Shown: positions 47,282-56,749 of the stretch, in pieces
How the letters are laid out: each line of letters begins with the position of its first letter
Position numbering within the stretch: the stretch's first letter is position 1
The notes under the pieces: model-generated
Database searches by the model: none
What the model saw: the letters and a program-made list of their open reading frames with translations, nothing else
Told to the model about the DNA's origin: nothing
NCBI GenBank assembly: GCA_041690355.1
Contig: JAWLHK010000008.1
Span: forward strand, 1-64,000
Direction: 5' to 3'
Origin: JAWLHK01 sp041690355 [NCBI: bacterium]
GTDB taxonomy: Bacteria > J088 > JAWLBW01
Length of the DNA: 64,000 nucleotides
Program-made: the position numbers and the translations under genes

Positions 47282-48190
47282 CTAGAAGGGAAGCCGCAGG
47301 CTGCTCCCTTGGGGCACCAGATCCACACGCCGGATCCGATCCAGCCGGTAAGTGCGCTCTTCGCGCGTCTGCAGGCAGACGGCGCGCAGGTAATTGCGCC
47401 CCATCAGGTGCACGACGTCGCGCGGGGTCACTTCGCGCGGGAAGACGCCGCCCGTCGCCGTCGGATAGTGCACGACGACGTCGCGCCCCTCGGCCAGGCC
47501 GCGCCCGAGGTTCCGCAGCTTGCGGGGAATGGGCACCTCGGCGTGTGGATCGAAGCGGACCCGGAACTTCCCGAGCGGATCTTCGGCGCCGGTCTCGACT
47601 GTGGCCGTGCCGGCCGGCCCGTACCCCGCAGGATTTTCCGCGAGCACGGTGGGGGCAAGGGTCTCCCGCGCCGCCCTGCGCGCTTCGAGCGCGTCGAGGC
47701 AGCGGAACAGGAGGCGCCCGGCCGTCTCGGCGTCGGCGAGCGCGCGGTGGAACTCGGTGCCCCCCAGTTCCAGGGCGGCGCTCAGGGAGGTCAGGCGGTG
47801 CGAGGGGAGCTCGGGGAAGGCCGCGCGCGAGAGCGGCAGCGTATCGACCAGATCGAAGGCGGGCAGGCGCAGGCCCGCCGTGAGGGCCGCCACGGTGAGA
47901 AAGGCCAGGTCGAACGGCGCGTTGTGGGCGGCGATCGGATCGCCGCCGAGAAACGCGAGCAGCCGGGGGAGCACGGTCTCCATCGGCGGCGCGTCGGCCA
48001 CGTCGGCGTCGGTGATGCCGTGAATGGCGGTCGAGGCCGGATCAATCGGCTCGCCCGGGTGCACCAGCGTGTGGAAGTGTTCGGCCGGTCGCCCGTCGAT
48101 CCAGCGGACGGCGGCGACTTCGATGGCGCGGTTCAGCAGCGGCTGCAGGCCGGTCGTCTCGAGGTCGAGGGTGACAATGCGGGGAATCAT
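47282..48190 (-). CDS. DnaQ-like exonuclease fused to a WYL-type domain
   Basis: A 302-residue protein. Residues 1-175 form a DEDDh 3'-5' exonuclease: DLETTG, HNAPFDLAF, and HRALADAE. The C-terminal ~90 residues hold FPREVTPRDVVHLMGRNYLR and CLQTREERTYRLDRIRRVDL, the WYL signature (Y-L-x-A-x-C ... R-T-F-R-L-D-R-I). WYL domains bind nucleic acid or nucleotide ligands. It is convergent with recR. Confidence 0.85.
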   Translation of the reverse strand: MIPRIVTLDLETTGLQPLLNRAIEVAAVRWIDGRPAEHFHTLVHPGEPIDPASTAIHGITDADVADAPPMETVLPRLLAFLGGDPIAAHNAPFDLAFLTVAALTAGLRLPAFDLVDTLPLSRAAFPELPSHRLTSLSAALELGGTEFHRALADAETAGRLLFRCLDALEARRAARETLAPTVLAENPAGYGPAGTATVETGAEDPLGKFRVRFDPHAEVPIPRKLRNLGRGLAEGRDVVVHYPTATGGVFPREVTPRDVVHLMGRNYLRAVCLQTREERTYRLDRIRRVDLVPQGSSLRLPF

Positions 48191-48336
48191 CAGTGTGCGC
48201 GGAAGCGGAAACGTACGGGCCGGAGCCCGTCCAGGGGAAAAGGAGAACTCCGCCCCGGGGCGGGGCGGAGTCGTACCAGTTGATTTCCAGTGTACCCGGT
48301 CAGACGGGTCAGCGTTTGTCCGCGTCCTGAAAAATC

Positions 48337-48502
48337 AAAAGAGTCGACCTTCGGCATTGCACCGAGAAGCCGACTCTTTTCGAGCGATGCAGCAGAAGAA
48401 TTTCTGCTGACGCCGTGGCGGGACGTTACCTTGCCCTTCCCGTGATGGGAAAGCGCGGCAAGTGCGCCTGAACGATCGCTTGAGTCCCGGCGTGTCCGGG
48501 GA
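48337..48502. ncRNA. structured intergenic region, candidate non-coding RNA
   Basis: Four hairpins occur in 165 bp: a 48337-48380 stem (AAAAGAGTCG / CGACTCTTTT, with inner TTCGG/CCGAG) that is terminator-like in both directions; CAGCAGAA/TTCTGCTG (about 48390-48409); TTGCC-TTCCC / GGGAA-GGCAA (about 48430-48455); and CCCGG/CCGGG (about 48487-48502). CGAGCGAT (48381-48388) pairs with ATCGCTTG (~48475-48482), enclosing the second and third. No gene is supported in the 48191-48674 gap. I match no known RNA family. Confidence 0.45.
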
Positions 48503-48674
48503 TCTGCGACCGCATGAGAGCTTATGAGTAGACGATGGTAGCAACGGCTCGGGACCGTGTCAAGAACGAATGCGCCCGCCCACCGGCCCCTCGCGCACCC
48601 GCCCTCCCCAGTTCGCCGGCGCGGGTCCGGGCGTGACGGGGCGGGCGCGGGCGGAATCTGGAATAATGACCCGG

Positions 48675-49778
48675 ATGGATATGCGTTTCATCGACCGCCC
48701 CCAGGATGTCTCCGAGACCGTCCGGGACCTTGCGGCGGCCCCCTGGCTCGCCCTCGACACGGAGTTCATGCGGGGCAACACCTACTCGGCCCGGCTCTGT
48801 CTGGTGCAGGTCGCCTCGGCCGACCTCATCGCCGTCTTCGATGCGTGCGCGCTCGGCGAGCAGATGAGCCCGCTGACCGATCTGCTGTTTTCCGACCGGA
48901 CGCGCAAGGTTCTGCATTCCGCCTACCAGGATCTGGAGGTGTTCTATGACCTGCGCGGATCCGTTCCCGCGCCCGTCTACGACACGCAGATCGGCGCCCT
49001 GCTGCTCGGCTTCGAGCCGCAGATGGGCTACGGCGCCATGGTCGAGGCGGTGACCGGCACGACGCTCCCCAAGGCGCACACCCGCGAAGACTGGGCGCGC
49101 CGCCCGCTCGATCCCGCCGCCGTCGCCTACGCGGCCGACGACGTGAAGTATCTGCGGCAGGTTTACGAGGCGCAGCAGGAAGAGCTCGACCGCCTGGGCC
49201 GCGGCGGCTGGCTGGCCGACGACTTCGCGCGCATGGGTGAACCGCGCCTCTACGCCAATCCGCCCGAAGAGGCGTGGAAGCGCATCCGTGGCGCCGAGCG
49301 CCTTGTTCCCGTGCAGCTGAGCGTGCTGCGCGCGTTGGCGGCCTGGCGTGAACGCAAGGCGCGCGAATGGGACCGCCCGCGCAAGTGGATCCTGCAGGAC
49401 GGTCCGCTGCTCGAAATGTCGCGCCGCCTCCCGAAGACGCTCGCTGAGCTCGGCGAGATCCGCGATCTCGAACGGCGGCAGATCGAGAAGCGCGGCGCCG
49501 AGTGGATCCGGCTCATCGAGGCCGCCGCCGCAGAAGCCGATGACGAGCGCCCGCAGCTCGAAGCGCACCAGCGCATGACGCGCGCCGAGGCGAAGAAGGT
49601 CGACGAGCTGGCGAAGGTCGTCGACGCCGTCGCGCGCCCCGAGCGCGTCCATCCGACCCTGGTGGCGACGAAGAAGGAGCTCGCGCGCCTGGTTCTCCAG
49701 GAGCACGACATTCCCCTTCTGCGCGGCTGGCGCCGCGACCTGGTCGGCGAAAAACTCCTCGAGCATCTCCGGCCCTAG
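48675..49778 (+). CDS. rnd: ribonuclease D
   Basis: A 367-residue 3'-5' exoribonuclease for tRNA maturation. The DEDDy exonuclease residues are LALDTEFMRGNTY, SAYQDLEVFYD and AYAADDVKYL. HRDC domains follow from ~205 (VQLSVLRALAAWRERKAREW). ATG 48675 is favoured since AATAAT ends 7 nt upstream; ATG 48666 and 48681 are in frame. Full-length for the family. Confidence 0.93.
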   Translation: MDMRFIDRPQDVSETVRDLAAAPWLALDTEFMRGNTYSARLCLVQVASADLIAVFDACALGEQMSPLTDLLFSDRTRKVLHSAYQDLEVFYDLRGSVPAPVYDTQIGALLLGFEPQMGYGAMVEAVTGTTLPKAHTREDWARRPLDPAAVAYAADDVKYLRQVYEAQQEELDRLGRGGWLADDFARMGEPRLYANPPEEAWKRIRGAERLVPVQLSVLRALAAWRERKAREWDRPRKWILQDGPLLEMSRRLPKTLAELGEIRDLERRQIEKRGAEWIRLIEAAAAEADDERPQLEAHQRMTRAEAKKVDELAKVVDAVARPERVHPTLVATKKELARLVLQEHDIPLLRGWRRDLVGEKLLEHLRP

Positions 49779-49792
49779 CGCGCCGGAGATGC

Positions 49793-49900
49793 ATTCCTGA
49801 TACCTGATTCTTGATTCCTGATTCGGCGAGGGCCGGGCAATTCCCCGTGCGTGCGTACCCTCGTCCTTGTTGGCTCAGGAATCAGGAATCAGGAATGGGA
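49793..49900. repeat. inverted AGGAATC arrays around a degenerate core
   Basis: ATTCCTGATACCTGATTCTT plus two GATTCCT/GATTCGG units (49793-49823), then GGCGAGGGCC...ACCCTCGTCCTTGTTGG, then AGGAATC x3 (49876-49898). The two arrays are reverse complements, so the whole can fold. It lies between convergent rnd and the next gene. Confidence 0.75.
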
Positions 49901-49912
49901 GGAAGCGCCGCT

Positions 49913-50578
49913 CTACTTCCGCGTGCGCTGTTCCTCGTCTTCGCGTCGCGGCGCTTCCTCCTCGTGGGTGTGCTCGCGCGGGAAGTCGGGTTCGAACTCG
50001 TGCAGAAAGCCGTCAATCTCGTTCGAGACCGGCTGGCTCTCGGCGGCGAGCTGAAACTCGATGTTCGGCCGGTCGATCAGCCTGCGATCGATGATCGGAA
50101 TGCGCCGCCGCTCCCCGAAGAGCTCGAGCACCTCGGGGGTCAACCGCGGGCGTTCGAGGGCCAGCCGCCGGTTCTCGCCCGGGTGGCTCACGAACAGACG
50201 GTACAACCCCTCCTCCTTCAGCTTCATGCGCGCCATGACCTGCGGCGGCACGTCGCGCAGCCGGAACTCGAAGGCGAGAAACGTCTCGTCCTCTTCGGGG
50301 ATGATGGAATAGGGTCCGTCGGCGATGCAGCGGCCGCCGTCTTCGCCCACGTCCGAAATGGCGTCTTCGAGCCGGTTGTAGACCCGATCGACCACCCCCC
50401 AGACGTGATGGTGGCGGATGGACGAGGGGTCGGGCAGGCGCACGTCCTGCAGGAGCACGCGGCGCACCGGACTCTCCGTACGCGGGTCGAAGATCAGCTC
50501 GACGTACTCGGTCGGATTCCTGAACTTGACGATAGGAAAGTAGTAGACGTAGAGGTGCCCGAAGTCGACGACATCCAT
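49913..50578 (-). CDS. hypothetical protein (221 aa)
   Basis: A soluble 221-residue protein starting MDVVDFGHLYVYYFPIVKFR; no family recognised. It has beta-rich central text (LIFDPRTESPVRRVLLQDVR, FEFRLRDVPPQVMARM) and an acidic, charged C-terminus (HTHEEEAPRREDEEQRTRK). CAGACT ends 7 nt before ATG 50578; a longer frame would overlap the divergent TIGR02147 gene and is rejected. Confidence 0.55.
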   Translation of the reverse strand: MDVVDFGHLYVYYFPIVKFRNPTEYVELIFDPRTESPVRRVLLQDVRLPDPSSIRHHHVWGVVDRVYNRLEDAISDVGEDGGRCIADGPYSIIPEEDETFLAFEFRLRDVPPQVMARMKLKEEGLYRLFVSHPGENRRLALERPRLTPEVLELFGERRRIPIIDRRLIDRPNIEFQLAAESQPVSNEIDGFLHEFEPDFPREHTHEEEAPRREDEEQRTRK

Positions 50579-50790
50579 ACGGGTCAGTCTGAAATGTTTT
50601 GCCACGCGCTGCGAGGGTCGGGGCTCGGAGAGCAGGACGCCGCCGGCCGCTGCGACCTTTGCCCCGTCACGCCCCGGCCCTGCTTGCGGACCCCTGACGG
50701 CACTTTTCGAATACTTTTGTATACACTTCTCCCGGGTAAAGCCAGCCTGCCGGCGTTTGGCAAAGCGCTCTGCGATGGTACGCTGTTGCC

Positions 50791-51642
50791 ATGTCAACGT
50801 CAACCGAGAGACCCGATCTCTTCACGTATGCCGACTACCGGCGTTACCTGGCCGACTGGATCGCCTGGAAGCGCTCGAAAGGCAGCTTCTCGATGCGCTG
50901 GTTCGCGCGGCAGTCGGGATTCGGCGCCCCGAACATGCTTCGCCTCGTGATCGACGGGGCGCGCAACCTCTCCATCCACTCCATCCGCAAGTTCGCGACC
51001 GGGTTGGCGCTCGCCGACGACGAAGGGGCCTACTTCGAGACCCTCGTGCTCATGAACCAGGCGCGCACGGTGCAGGAGCGCAAGCAGTATTACGAACGGC
51101 TGGTCGGCCATCCGAAGCGCCGGAAAGCCGAGCCGCTCGAGCGCGGACGGCTCGGTTTCTTTCAGCACTGGCTGGGCCCGGTGCTGTACGAGATGGTCCG
51201 CTTTCCCGACTTCCGCCCCGATCCGGCCTGGATCGCCGACCGGCTCGGCAGCGACCTCTCGGTGCGCGACATCCGCAAGGCGCTCGGGCTGCTGCGCGAG
51301 TCGGGTCTCGTTCGAGAGGAAGCGGAGGGCCGCTGGGTCTGCGCCGAAGAAGTCGTGCGCACGGGCGACGACGTGCGCGACGTTCACCTGTTTTCGTACC
51401 ACGAGCAGGCCCTGCTCAAGGCATCCGACGCGCTGCATGAGGTTCCCTCCGGCGAACGGCACTACCACGTGCTGACCATCGCGGCGCCCCGCGAGGCGCT
51501 GGGGGATCTCAAGAAGCTGTGCAGCCGCTTCGAAGAGGAAGTTCATCGCCTCCTCGACACCTATCCGGGAGCGCCCGACGAAGTCTTTCAATTCGGACTG
51601 CAGGCGTTTCCGCTCACGCGCGGCAAAGGAGACCGCTCATGA
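50791..51642 (+). CDS. TIGR02147/DUF4423-family protein, putative regulator of the lipoprotein array
   Basis: A 283-residue protein of the TIGR02147 family: LFTYADYRRYLADWIAWKRS, FARQSGFGAPNMLRLVIDGA, then a C-terminal half with LGFFQHWLGPVLYEMVR and the winged-helix-like DIRKALGLLRESGLVREEAE. The family is expanded in Fibrobacter and deltaproteobacteria and usually sits beside lipoprotein genes; a DNA-binding role is inferred. TACGCT ends 6 nt before ATG. Its stop overlaps the next ATG (ATGA). Confidence 0.82.
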   Translation: MSTSTERPDLFTYADYRRYLADWIAWKRSKGSFSMRWFARQSGFGAPNMLRLVIDGARNLSIHSIRKFATGLALADDEGAYFETLVLMNQARTVQERKQYYERLVGHPKRRKAEPLERGRLGFFQHWLGPVLYEMVRFPDFRPDPAWIADRLGSDLSVRDIRKALGLLRESGLVREEAEGRWVCAEEVVRTGDDVRDVHLFSYHEQALLKASDALHEVPSGERHYHVLTIAAPREALGDLKKLCSRFEEEVHRLLDTYPGAPDEVFQFGLQAFPLTRGKGDRS

Positions 51643-52376
51643 CGTTCCTTCGAATCATTTTCGTCGTTCTTCTGGTCTCCTCCTGCGGCGGCGTGCAGGC
51701 CGGTAACCCCGTCGGACCGGGCCGCTACTCGCTCACCGGCAAGGTGCTCTCGCTCGAGGGGAACGATCCGCTGCAGCGCACGGTGCGGGTGGTGGGCAAT
51801 GGTCTGGACCTCGATACGGAATCCGACGCCGTCGGCGAGTATCTGTTCGACGAACTGCCCCCCGGCGCATACGTGCTGTCGGTCGATGACCGGCAGCGCG
51901 AAACCGTTGTCGTGCAAGGCGACACCATCAAGGACGTCATTCTTCCGGTCCCTGCCGCCCCCAGAAATTTCCGCCTGGTTGAAATCGGCGTCCTGAACGG
52001 CTTCTGCCTGCTCTGGGACGACGTTTCGGGGGTCGAAGCCGGGTTCCGCATCGAAGGTCCGGTGCAGTTCAGCGCACCGTCGAATCGCATCGGCGTGCTT
52101 CAGCCAATCGGCATTCCGGACGTCAATGATCGCGATGGTCTGGAAGCGAGAGCTGCCGCGGCGTGGAATGCGGATTTTCCCGGAACGTACTACCTGACGG
52201 CGTACAACGAGTACGGCGATTCGACCGCTGTGCCGCTGGTGGTCTACGGCTACAGTCCCGATGACGTGTTTCTCGATCTGACGGCCATGCCCGATGAGCA
52301 ATGGTCCGCGGATCAGCGCATGTGTCTTGCCACCGAAGTCCAGAACGGCAAACCCACCTATCTGGAGATCCCATGA
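51639..52376 (+). CDS. small array lipoprotein A1 (CarboxypepD-reg-like)
   Basis: A 245-residue lipoprotein, lipobox LLVSSC (Cys17), followed by a carboxypeptidase-regulatory-like beta sandwich (RYSLTGKVLSLEGNDPLQRT, then DTIKDVILPVPAAPRNF) and a second domain with GVLNGFCLLWDDVSGVEAGF and GTYYLTAYNEYGDSTAVPL. Paralogues follow at 55991 and 58563. It is coupled by ATGA overlaps on both sides. Confidence 0.75.
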   Translation: MTFLRIIFVVLLVSSCGGVQAGNPVGPGRYSLTGKVLSLEGNDPLQRTVRVVGNGLDLDTESDAVGEYLFDELPPGAYVLSVDDRQRETVVVQGDTIKDVILPVPAAPRNFRLVEIGVLNGFCLLWDDVSGVEAGFRIEGPVQFSAPSNRIGVLQPIGIPDVNDRDGLEARAAAAWNADFPGTYYLTAYNEYGDSTAVPLVVYGYSPDDVFLDLTAMPDEQWSADQRMCLATEVQNGKPTYLEIP

Positions 52377-54133
52377 CTGCAGGATGGCACCTGGGTCGGC
52401 TTGCGTCGATTGCGTTTCTGCTCGCGACCGCGTGCGCAGGCGAGACCGACCCTGTCTCGCCCCCCGATCCGGAGCCTGCCCCTGCACGAGAGGGCACGCT
52501 CCTTGTTTTCCCGGGAACGGCCGAGGTCGGTCTCGGCGAAAGCTTTGTCTTTCGCGCCTATGTTACCGGCCCCTCTGACCCCGGCACGGTCTGGCAGATT
52601 CGCGAAGGGGGAGCCGGCGGTTGGATCAACCAAGGCGGGATTTACAGCGCGCCCATGACCGCGGGTGAGTATCATCTCGATGTTCACAGCACGGCCTTTA
52701 CAGAAATGACCACTACGGTCACGGTAAAGGTCCGGCCGCGGCTTGCCTGGCCACGAGTGGTCAATCCGACACCTGGTGAGAGCGTTGTGATTGAGCCGCT
52801 TCTGCGCGACGTAGCCCGCGTGCTGCAACCAGTGCCCGATCCTGTGTTCCGAGTACTCGAGGGTGATGCCGGCGGTACCATTACACCCGACGGCGTTTAT
52901 ACGGCGCCGGCGCGCCAGGGCTCCTACCGCATCGAAGTACGCTCGCGCTCGGGAGTGATTTTTCCGGCCGTAATCACGGCCAGCGTTCCGGCCCAGCCCG
53001 TGTGGATCGCCGACTTCGAGTTTCCTGACGGCGGCGCCATACTGGGTGCCGCGGCATTACCGGACGACAGCACGATCCTGTATGGGGGTAACGGCGTGGT
53101 ATCCCTCTGGGGCTGGGACGGAAAGCCTGTCGAAGGGAAGACCGTCAGGATCTCGCCGGGAATGGTTTTTCAGGAGCACCTTGATATTCCGGACGCCACG
53201 GTGTTGGCTGCCGGCTCCTATCTGACGGCCGTGGATCATTCCGGCAGCATCCTGTGGACGCGGCATTTCTCGGCGCCGATCGCGTCTCTTGCCGAGGCAG
53301 GCCCAGACCGTATCCTCTTTCTGAGCTCGACTGGCTACGGGACCCAGGCAGACTTCGGAGAGCTGGACCGACAAGGGCAGATTGTGTGGAAAAGGAGAAC
53401 GAACTGGAGCGCGCGGCGCGCCGTGAAGGCAGGCGAACGAATCATTGTGGCAGGCATCGGGGGTAATGATTCGATCCAGGTGAGCACATTCACCGCAGAC
53501 GGGTTGCCGGTGGCGACTTTCGCGTATCACCTTCCAGAGGCAGGTTACCTCGTGATTCGTCAGGCCGGACGCCGCCTGTTTGCCGCACAAGGCTCCGGTC
53601 CACTGGGGATCACCTCGCTCTCCAGCAACGGAGAAATCGCGTGGCGAACGCAGATACTGGCACGTGGCCGGTTTGCACGGGGCTCGATTACAGGGCTCGC
53701 AGAGACCCCCGAGGGTGACCTGGTTGCTGGGGGGGTTCTGCATGAGCGGCTGGCCGGTCGAGACTACCCTCGGCGTTGGATCGCCAAGCTCTCATCGGAC
53801 GGGGATGTCATCTGGGCCCGGGAAATCCGGGGTCTCCGGTCAGCGCTACAGACTCTCTCCATTGCGGTTTCTCCGCGCGGCCTGATCGACTTCGTGTATT
53901 ACGGATATGCGCTCGCCAACACGATGGGCCGTATCCCGCCGGACGGCTGGATAGCGATCCGCGAAGATGCAGAGTTCGAAATCCTGCCGCTCGACCTATC
54001 CACCCGGCCCCTTGCGTGGGAAAAGACCGAGCTGGCGCCTTTCCAAGTCGTCGAAAGCAGTTTTTCGCCGGTTACGTACGACACGTACACCGTCACACCG
54101 ACGTCTATGAACTATGCCCGGCTCGCTCCGTAA
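52373..54133 (+). CDS. large array lipoprotein B1 (two Ig-like domains plus propeller)
   Basis: A 586-residue lipoprotein, lipobox LLATAC. Two bacterial Ig-like units (WINQGGIYSAPMTAGEYHLD and TITPDGVYTAPARQGSYRIE) lie in residues ~30-215, followed by a ~370-residue WD/PQQ-like propeller (ALPDDSTILYGGNGVVSLWG, WIAKLSSDGDVIWAREIRGL). It belongs to a four-member family in this array. Confidence 0.75.
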   Translation: MTAGWHLGRLASIAFLLATACAGETDPVSPPDPEPAPAREGTLLVFPGTAEVGLGESFVFRAYVTGPSDPGTVWQIREGGAGGWINQGGIYSAPMTAGEYHLDVHSTAFTEMTTTVTVKVRPRLAWPRVVNPTPGESVVIEPLLRDVARVLQPVPDPVFRVLEGDAGGTITPDGVYTAPARQGSYRIEVRSRSGVIFPAVITASVPAQPVWIADFEFPDGGAILGAAALPDDSTILYGGNGVVSLWGWDGKPVEGKTVRISPGMVFQEHLDIPDATVLAAGSYLTAVDHSGSILWTRHFSAPIASLAEAGPDRILFLSSTGYGTQADFGELDRQGQIVWKRRTNWSARRAVKAGERIIVAGIGGNDSIQVSTFTADGLPVATFAYHLPEAGYLVIRQAGRRLFAAQGSGPLGITSLSSNGEIAWRTQILARGRFARGSITGLAETPEGDLVAGGVLHERLAGRDYPRRWIAKLSSDGDVIWAREIRGLRSALQTLSIAVSPRGLIDFVYYGYALANTMGRIPPDGWIAIREDAEFEILPLDLSTRPLAWEKTELAPFQVVESSFSPVTYDTYTVTPTSMNYARLAP

Positions 54134-54158
54134 GCAGACGGACAAGGAGAGAACCCCC

Positions 54159-55964
54159 GTGACGTATCTGACAACAATTCTGGCTTCCGTGCCATGGTCC
54201 ACTCGCGACCAGGCGCGCCCGCCGCTCCGGCAAGGGCTGCCCTTGTTGCTTCTCCTGGCATGCGCCTGTGGCGGTGGGAGTGACTTGCCACCGGCACCCG
54301 CCAATCCCGATCCCCAGACTGCTCGCGAAGGCGCGCTCAAGGTCTTTCCCGATTCCATGGATATGGGCGTCGGCGAATTCCGTGCTTTCCGCGCCTTCGT
54401 CACCGGCCCGGCCGACTTGAAAACGATCTGGGAAATTCGCGAAGGTAATTCCGGCGGCCGGGTCACACAGGGGGGCGTCTACAGCGCACCCGTCACCCCC
54501 GGAGAATATCATCTCGACGTGCGTAGCGCGGCCTGGTCTGAATTGACCACCTCGGTAACCGTCCGTGTCCGGCCTCCTCTTGCGTGGCCTCGTGCGGTGA
54601 ATCCGATGCCTGGCGAGAGCGTCCGAATCGAGCCGCTCATGCGCCTTGCGAGTGGGGAGCTAACCCCTGTACCCGACCCCGTTTTCCGCGTAGTGGAAGG
54701 AGGTGCCGGTGGCTCGATTACCGCCGGGGGGCTCTATACGGCTCCTTCTGAACCGGGCTCGTACCAGATTGAAGTCAGCTCCTCTTCGCATAGGATCTTT
54801 GCGACTGTAGTCACGGCCAGTGTGGTATCGCACCCTGTCTGGGTGGCCCGTGCAAAGTCGCCGACCGATGTTCACGGCATGGTCGCGCTGCCGGATGGTT
54901 CCCTGATTTCCTACGGGGGTGGTGTGATCTCGCGATGGGACTGGGAGGGCCAGGTCATATTCAGCACCTCGTTCTCACAGCGGGGTTACTCCGATCACCT
55001 TGTGACCGCCGATTCGATACTGCTCTCCACCGGCTTCAGTATAGATGCCTTTGACCACGGCGGCGACTTCAGTTGGACCATCTACCTCGGTCGGTTATTG
55101 ACATCCCTGGTTGAAACCGACGCAGGAACCTTTTTATTCGTTGGCGGCAGCGTTTGGCCCCTGGTCGGCGAGATTGGCGCAGACGGGCAACCGGTCTGGA
55201 TAAGAAAGGTCAATGGATACTACGAGACGGGCATCAAGAATGACGGCAATATCATACTGGCTGGCTCAGGTCCGGGTTATGAGCACGTTACGTTCGCCGT
55301 GCTTAACGAGGACACATCGCCGCGTGCAACATTCATGTACCACTTTCCGGGCGCCGGTTCGGTCAGACCGCAGTGGGTCAAAAGAAAGTTTCTCGCACCG
55401 ACGGAATATTGGGGACTGGTCTCCTTTACGACTGCCGGAGAGGTCGAGTGGGGCGTGCAGTTTCTGATCGGAGGTCGAGTGGCTCGTGGGTGGATCGATG
55501 GAATGGATTGGATGCCCGACGGCGACCTGGTCGTTGCGGGGATCCTGCACGAGGAACTCGGCGAACAGCAGCATTCAAGGCACTGGATTGCCAGGTTGGC
55601 CCCGGACGGGAAAATCAGGTGGGCACGCGAGTTTCGCGGACTGGGGGACTCCGAACGACTGGTCTCTCTCGACATTGCTCCAACGGGCCTGATTGACTTC
55701 ACGTACCACAAGCAAGCTTTCATCCCCTGGGACCAGGACTGGGTGAACCTTTTCGGCCGCCTGCCGCCGGATGGATGGCTTGGGTTTCCGCTGGGATCGG
55801 AGTTCGATCTGGTTACGCTCCCGATGTCGACCCGGCCCCTCGAGTGGATACGCAAGGACACGAACCTCATTTATGTGACCGATCCGGGTCTTAATCCGCA
55901 GCCGTTCACGACGCCGCCGCCGGTCACCAGCGCAACTCTAGACTATGTCCGCATTGCTCCGTGA
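54159..55964 (+). CDS. large array lipoprotein B2
   Basis: A 601-residue paralogue of B1. Start GTG 54159 follows AAGGAGAG at 8 bp; the in-frame ATG at 54114 overlaps the previous gene and is less likely. The hydrophobic segment is preceded by ~30 residues and ends LLLLLACAC. Ig-like units RVTQGGVYSAPVTPGEYHLD and SITAGGLYTAPSEPGSYQIE, then the propeller (WIARLAPDGKIRWAREF). It lacks a small-family partner directly upstream. Confidence 0.72.
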   Translation: MTYLTTILASVPWSTRDQARPPLRQGLPLLLLLACACGGGSDLPPAPANPDPQTAREGALKVFPDSMDMGVGEFRAFRAFVTGPADLKTIWEIREGNSGGRVTQGGVYSAPVTPGEYHLDVRSAAWSELTTSVTVRVRPPLAWPRAVNPMPGESVRIEPLMRLASGELTPVPDPVFRVVEGGAGGSITAGGLYTAPSEPGSYQIEVSSSSHRIFATVVTASVVSHPVWVARAKSPTDVHGMVALPDGSLISYGGGVISRWDWEGQVIFSTSFSQRGYSDHLVTADSILLSTGFSIDAFDHGGDFSWTIYLGRLLTSLVETDAGTFLFVGGSVWPLVGEIGADGQPVWIRKVNGYYETGIKNDGNIILAGSGPGYEHVTFAVLNEDTSPRATFMYHFPGAGSVRPQWVKRKFLAPTEYWGLVSFTTAGEVEWGVQFLIGGRVARGWIDGMDWMPDGDLVVAGILHEELGEQQHSRHWIARLAPDGKIRWAREFRGLGDSERLVSLDIAPTGLIDFTYHKQAFIPWDQDWVNLFGRLPPDGWLGFPLGSEFDLVTLPMSTRPLEWIRKDTNLIYVTDPGLNPQPFTTPPPVTSATLDYVRIAP

Positions 55965-55990
55965 GGAGCGATCCATCAAGGAGCCTGACC

Positions 55991-56734
55991 ATGAACCTCA
56001 AGCCTTCCTCTATCGTTCTCTCGTTGCTGCTATCCGGGTGCGGCGGCGATGTGGGTGCCGACGCCGCGGCTCAGAGTTTCTCGCTTGCTGGAAAAGTGCT
56101 TTCACTCGAGGGGACCGAGCCGCTCGAGCGAACCATTCGCCTCGCGGGGAACGGCCTCGAGCATAACACACAGTCGAATGGCGAAGGCGACTATCGTTTT
56201 GCCGGCTTGCAATCAGGTACTTATGAACTGCAGGTCGAGGGGCGCCAATGGGAAACGGTCCTTATCCTCGGCGATATGGTCAAGGACGTCATTCTTCCGG
56301 TACCGGCTGCGCCCCGGAACTTCCGGCTGGTCAATATCGGCGTGGTCAACGGCTTCTGTGTCCTGTGGGATGACATGTCCGGGGTCGAGGCCGGATTTCG
56401 TATCGACGGGACAATGACCTTGGAGGCACCCACCGACCGGGTGGGGGTTCTGCGTGAGCTCGCCGTGCCGGAAATTGACGTGCGTGACGGTCTCGAAGAA
56501 AGAGCAGCTGCTGCGTGGAGCACGAGGTTCTCCGGCACCTATTACCTGACCGCATTCAACGAGTTTGGCGATTCTGCCGCGGTACCCCTTGTGGTTTACG
56601 GGTATACCCCCGACGAAGTCCTGCTCGATTTGAAGGCTGCGCTTCCGCCGGACCAGTGGTCGAAGGACCAAAGCCTCTGTCTCAATACCGAACATGCAGG
56701 CGGGGGTCAACCTGCCTATATCCAACGGCCCTGA
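55991..56734 (+). CDS. small array lipoprotein A2
   Basis: A 247-residue paralogue of A1 (MNLKPSSIVLSLLLSGC lipobox; FSLAGKVLSLEGTEPLERTI; FCVLWDDMSGVEAGFRIDG). ATG 55991 has AAGGAG upstream. It is followed 15 bp later by B3. Confidence 0.75.
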   Translation: MNLKPSSIVLSLLLSGCGGDVGADAAAQSFSLAGKVLSLEGTEPLERTIRLAGNGLEHNTQSNGEGDYRFAGLQSGTYELQVEGRQWETVLILGDMVKDVILPVPAAPRNFRLVNIGVVNGFCVLWDDMSGVEAGFRIDGTMTLEAPTDRVGVLRELAVPEIDVRDGLEERAAAAWSTRFSGTYYLTAFNEFGDSAAVPLVVYGYTPDEVLLDLKAALPPDQWSKDQSLCLNTEHAGGGQPAYIQRP

Positions 56735-56749
56735 ACAGAAGAGGCGATC

